From Hybos culiciformis (Eukaryota; Arthropoda; Insecta; Diptera; Hybotidae), in assembly GCA_964007475.1 (NCBI GenBank), contig OZ023274.1, forward strand, positions 75,899,303 through 75,963,302: a stretch of DNA of 64,000 bases, written 5' to 3'. The notes under the pieces are model-generated. The model ran no database searches. It saw nothing but the letters and a program-made list of their open reading frames with translations, and was not told the DNA's origin. Position 1 is the first letter of the stretch; every line of letters begins with the position of its first letter. Positions 58,949 to 64,000 of the stretch are shown piece by piece. Position numbers and translations under genes: made by a program.

Positions 58949-61944
58949 TTCATGTTAAGGAATATAAAATAAAAAAAATAATTTTGAACTAAATAAAACC
59001 AGAGGGAATTATGAAATTGGAGTCAGAAAATTTATAATTATGAAATATAATAAAATAATTTTTGACAAAATTGTGTTCCATGATAGTTTTGTATGAAAAT
59101 GGTTAGTTTAGATGTAAATTGGTGCTAATGGCAGCTAGATATTTTGTGTGCTTTTTTATATCAATACCAATAGTATCAATAATAAAGTTCGAATATAATG
59201 AAAATCATATGGATTATTGATAATTGGAAGGATGACACGTTGCTAGATATTTTTAACGTAGAAATTTTTAATCTAAGCTTATAATGGACAATTTAATCAG
59301 AAACCTATACAGAAAACTCTGGTTTAAGGTGATTTTGTCTTATTACTGAATATGAATGTAATTTTTTTTATTATTATTTTCAGGAAGCTATGCTGCGAAT
59401 CCTTATCCCTTTATTTTTTTTGTTTTATTTTTTCATAATAATAAAAAAATAAAAATTGAGCCAATGTTTGTTTTGATTTTACAAATTTTTATTATCAATT
59501 TTAACCCTCAGTTTTTATGGAATATCACGTATTTGTACAAGGGATCATAATATTGAAGTTGCCAAATAGAGTGTGGTGCCAAAGATAAATTCATTTATGT
59601 TTTTTTTTTTGTTATATTTAAATTTATGTTGTTGTTTGTTTTTTCTTTTATGGCGGGTGTTGAAATTTGTATGATGATCATCGACTACGTCATAATTTAA
59701 GATTTTAACTGCGTTACGTGTATAAATTGTATTTTTATGTATAAATAGTAAGTTTTTGATACATACAAAACATTTATATACAATGTAGTAAAGTTTTATA
59801 ATTTTTTTTTTTGTAAATTAAAAGATATACATTTTTTAAACATATTTATATTGACATTATTATAACAACTATTAATAAATTAGTATATATTTGTGTCTTC
59901 CGATTAAGCATACAGAATAAATCCAAATAAAGGATAACATACATAGTAGTCTTGCGATATTAAAACTGGAAAAAAAATGTTTACTGACAATAATTCATTT
60001 TCTCAAGATCTATAGAAATTCTGATTTTAAAATCATGAAATCATAAATTTTAATCGAAGCAAATGTAACAAATCATAAAATTCGTTTAGTTTGTTTGAAT
60101 CTATAAATTTTCAAAACGAATGCTTAACTTAAGCCATTGACTTAAATAATCGTAAGTACTATAAGATAAGTTATGTTCAAACATGTATTTCGAAATTTTT
60201 ATTTCTCTTTGATTTTTTATTATTATTTTTATACTTATTTAGTACTTTATAGCTTATATGGCTTATTGGTTATACGGTAACAATAATCCGCAAATTCAAT
60301 TCGACATTCCGACTGTTATATAAAAAGTTCGTAAATCTTTTAAACGGATAAAATTTTAAAACTTTTTAATGCAATTTAATTATAAAAAAAAAATTATTTA
60401 GTCTTTCAAAATTTATTACCCAAATCCATGTCATTTTGTATTTTGGCAACCGCCATATGTACAATTTTTTTTTTTTACTTATTTCAATTAAATTAAATTG
60501 AACGAAAAATATAATTTATTTTCATTTTTAATTTTTTTATTTTATTATAAAAATATTTTTTGAATATAAAAAATTTTCCCAAAGGAAAAAAAAAAGAATA
60601 TTTTTATGAAATTATGGCCACTAAATCGATTTTTAATGATAGAGACGCTCAAAAGGGTTAAATTAGTTTCATTAAAAAGAAAAAAGTTATTGTAAAAAAA
60701 TATAAGAAACACAGGCTTTAAAAATGAGATCAGTCATGTTTTTCACCATCTGCAATAAATGATCATCGTTAAAATAACTCATTAAGCTTAATTTATTTTT
60801 TTCGCCATACTTTTTACTTCATTTTTAAACATTGAAAAAAAAAAAAACTAATAAAACAAAAACATAATTTAAAATTTTCAATGTTTTTTTTATGAATGTT
60901 TTTCTTTCAAGTATAGATTATGTATACCTAAACATAAATACCATTTTATAAAAAAAAAGAAGAAAATTCATAACGACCAAAATTAAAATTGTAATTATTG
61001 TTACATTTTATTTGATGATTTTGTCTAAAATTATTGAAATCTGCAAAATGAAGTTTTTAATGAACCAATCTTCTGAGTTCATGTTCTACTTAAGTAATTT
61101 CTTTATTGAAAAATTTTAATTTCCTTAAAATTTCGTTTAATTAGTTTGGTAATTTTGCAAGCTAAATATTAGTTAACTCTCTTTATAAACAGTGTAATAT
61201 TGAAAAATTTACGTAGCGGAAAAAAATCTTAACTTAATGTTATGATAACAAAAATATCCAATAACTATAATTCACTTTGGTTTTTTATTGACAGATTCCG
61301 AAAGTCATGAGTAGTGTATTTGCAGCTTGGTATTATAAAATTCCAAATAAATATAACTAACAGGAAACTTAATTCCATTTAACACTATCTTAAATGTCAA
61401 AAATAAAAATTAAAATGCTGCTGCAGAATTTCATTCAATGTATCTTTATTGTCAAGAAAAATAATTTTTTTTTTTGTATCTTAGTAGTAAGAAAGATTTT
61501 AATTTCAAATTACTTCTTTTGAGAATTTTTCTCAAAAGCTTAATTTTTTTTTTAACTTTTGAAATAAATTATTAAATTTTTTTTTTATAAAAAGTAGAAC
61601 AAACACATTAAATATAATTATCAAATTAAATTCGAAAATTTGTTATTTAAGTTAACAAAAAAGGTTAAAAGCTTAATGTTATATTTAAAATTAATTTTTA
61701 AGTTTTAAGATTACATATTTTCTAATTTGAGGCAATAATTAAATTAAATATTTCTAAAATATTTGACCTAAAAGAGACTAATTTTTATTTAATTTATAAA
61801 TGTAATTATGATTAACTTAGGAAAAGTAAAGTTATTAATTTATTTCAAAAATTTTTAAATTATATATACTTATATGGATCATTTATTGATCATTGGCCGT
61901 AGTTATAGTTATTATAGCTTTGAATATTCACAAAAAAATATTAG
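58949..61944. other. AT-rich non-coding stretch
   Basis: No gene is supported. A short plus frame at about 59518-59589 reads MEYHVFVQGIIILKLPNRVW without splice signals. A vague tRNA-like patch at 60255-60312 is too degraded to call. Confidence 0.45.
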
Positions 61945-62091
61945 AACCCCCAAAAAAACGATTCTAAATGTACAGCGGATATTCTAGTCATCCTACGTTT
62001 TCAGTTAGTGCTTTCGATAACACAAATGGATTTTATATTTGCACTTGGTACACAGTTTTATGCACAACTCCAAATAATTAATTTTGAGTAA
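61945..62091 (+). other. Plus-strand open frame, doubtful
   Basis: Forty-eight codons are open between stops, reading SKCTADILVILRFQLVLSIT and MDFIFALGTQFYAQLQIINF in its middle and end. The peptide looks like a hydrophobic segment of an ordinary protein, and local GC is somewhat raised, but there is no start codon near the beginning and no clear exon boundary; an internal CGTTTTCAG|TT could be an acceptor at 62003. Confidence 0.13.
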
Positions 62092-63255
62092 AATAGAAGG
62101 CATTATTTTTGATCTCTTTACAATACTTGCAAATAAAATTAATTTATTAATCCTCAATTTTACCTTGAATTATTTGAGGCAATTAAAAAAAATTCTTACA
62201 AAAGAAAAGATTAATTTATTTTAGTTTTTTAAATCAATTTCTTTTTTAACACTAAAAAAAATTAAAATAAATAAATATTTATTTTTATTGTTTATATACC
62301 TTTATTTAAAAAATAAAAAATATACTAAAATGAAATAAAATTTAATTGCACCTATTCAATTGTAGCAAAATTAAATTGATTGAAATTGACAAAATAACCA
62401 GCCACCCGTTGAGTGACAATAAAAATAAATATTTTCAAACACATAAATTTTTGTCATTTAAACATAGGTGGTCTTCTCTATATATATGTACAGCTATGTG
62501 CGTAAATCAAATATTGCACATGTTAAATATAGGATGCGGTTGAATTCAAAAGATTCCAAAATTTCGACCTGTCGTAACATTTTATTGCAAAAAAAAAAAA
62601 ATATCCACCTGAAAATTAAAATAAAAATCAAGTTTTTATTTAAAAAGGACAAAGAATATTCAGGATTTTTATTAATACTTGTATATCTTTTTTAGAACAA
62701 AGTAAATTCGATAGTCATCCTGTTCCTGTTTTCCGTTATTGTCATCGTTAATTATATCATATTTGTTTTTAGCGCACGACTATTTCAGTATAGTGAGACA
62801 TCTCTGTGACAATCAGATCGTTTTCATATTTAATTATTTTATCTGGTTCAGTTATTAGTTGTTTTAACAATATTTCATTGCTGTACTAATATATCTCTTA
62901 TATGTAATTTACTTGTGCCTAATTAATATATTTTTTTTTTCATAACTACTGGGAGAACTAATTGTATTTTAAATATTAGCATCTGAAAATATATTAAAAG
63001 AAGCACCCAGTAGTAATTGCTTTCTGTTTAAAAGAAGACTTAATGCTGAATAAGAGTTCGATTGATCATCATGAATATTATGTAAATTTTGGTTCCTCTT
63101 TTAAAATTGAGTAGATCAAAAGTACAATTTCTAATCTAAAATTAACTTCTACAGATCAGACAGAAATAAAGATAAAATTCTGATCAATAATATAGAATAA
63201 GTAGAATGTATTATAAATATCAAATTATCGCATAATGAATATATATAGTAATAGT
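62092..63255. other. AT-rich non-coding stretch with one doubtful frame
   Basis: A plus frame at 62346-62543 contains KIKLIEIDKITSHPLSDNKN and FLSFKHRWSSLYICTAMCVN, but no splice signal, domain or composition step supports it. Otherwise A/T runs. Confidence 0.4.
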
Positions 63256-63283
63256 AGTAAGAATAATATAGTAAGAATAATAT
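63256..63283. repeat. 14-bp tandem duplication
   Basis: AGTAAGAATAATAT occurs twice in tandem (63256-63269, 63270-63283), preceded by related AGTAATAGT words. Confidence 0.75.
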
Positions 63284-64000
63284 AGTGAATGAATAGTAAA
63301 AAAATAAATTTATAAACCACCGACTTTTTGTATTATTAATTTTTTATTTTTGATTCATAAAAAACTTTAATGAAATTTTTGATCTCAATATTTATGAGAG
63401 TATTTTTATTTAAAAAAAATATATATATTACTCATTCTTAAATACGATTTAATATCAAAATATTGACAGTTATAGTAATTTGAAATATCAATTTATTGAG
63501 GTAAATTTCTTATAAAATACGATTATTTTGATTATTTTTATTGATTTAGTTTTTATTATGCAATTATTCAGAATTAATATAGTCAAATGTTTTTTTTTTT
63601 TTTAAATAGCCACCAATTAAAAATATCTGTAATTTATCTTTCAATCAATTTTAATAACTTTTTTTTTTAAGCCGATTGAAAATTTAATATAATTTTAATC
63701 TTCCACACTGCATTAAAATTAATAAAAAATTAAAGAATTAAAATTTAAGTTAATAAATCTATTTTTTGAATATGTTTTGTAGGATGGAGATTTTGAAATT
63801 GTAATTTTGAATAAGGAATTTTTTGATCAAATAAAGAAGAAATAATGATTCACTTTAATTAAAGAAAAAAAAAATAAACTTATACCTATATGAAATATTT
63901 CACAAAATAATTTTAGGGCAAATTTTTGATTATAATTTTTTTATTAGTTGATAATGCGGTTAGTTTATCCCAAATTAGTTCCACATGTTGTCAACCAATA
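63284..64000. other. AT-rich non-coding stretch
   Basis: Nothing is identifiable to the end of the window except homopolymers (T-run at 63590-63604, A-run at 63864-63876). Confidence 0.5.

Noticed and set aside
60255..60312. A third tRNA-like head (GGCTTATTGG ... TTCAATTCGACATTCC)
   Set aside because: The B-box match is poor and nothing outside the boxes resembles the two SINE copies.
1..64000. Bacterial, organellar or viral origin of the window
   Set aside because: There is almost no coding density and no rRNA or tRNA set. A mariner with a TA duplication, MITEs, SINE-like heads and spliceosomal-type signals fit an insect nuclear genome instead.

Overview
The window is a very AT-rich stretch (roughly four fifths A+T by eye) of a eukaryotic, most probably insect, nuclear genome. 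The basis is long A/T homopolymers, TATGTA/TACATA-type simple repeats, a mariner DNA transposon with intact ends, a tRNA-derived SINE-like pair, a Harbinger-like MITE and scaffold Ns. I cannot place it to order. No complete gene, rRNA gene or functional tRNA gene could be recognised; it reads as intergenic and/or intronic DNA scattered with mobile-element debris.

Layout. 0-4.5 kb: AT-rich DNA with a SINE/LINE-like repeat (about 1990-2631) and two minus-strand exon-like frames (4046-4138, 4238-4405). 7.7-8.8 kb: two plus-strand islands that look like last coding exons, each with a splice-acceptor-like sequence, an in-frame stop and a downstream AATAAA. 9.3-11.1 kb: two diverged tRNA-headed SINE copies in opposite orientation. 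12.4-16.7 kb: a hairpin repeat, a GC-rich CGCAAAGCG patch and a 368-bp TIR element made of a repeated GATGAGTTAGTCC-like word. 24469-24668: a 200-N gap. 27.8-29.9 kb: a 53-bp tandem duplication and an 885-bp mariner relic with 27-bp TIRs. 31.0-31.2 kb: a minus-strand exon-like frame. 36.0-36.3 kb: a 359-bp TTA-flanked MITE with four long G-runs. 38.8-40.7 kb: a nest of palindromes and inverted repeats, the most structured part of the window. 45.2-46.4 kb: the best cluster of possible coding exons (plus strand). 56.2-56.6 kb: a diverged 143-bp direct duplication. The rest holds simple repeats and short random frames.

No pathway can be assembled from these pieces. The mobile elements are non-autonomous or broken: the mariner has lost one catalytic Asp region to deletion and the second Asp to substitution, and the MITEs and SINEs carry no coding capacity. 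The exon-like islands are proposals from composition, frame and splice signals only. At this base composition dozens of open frames of 50-60 codons are expected by chance, so they are scored low.
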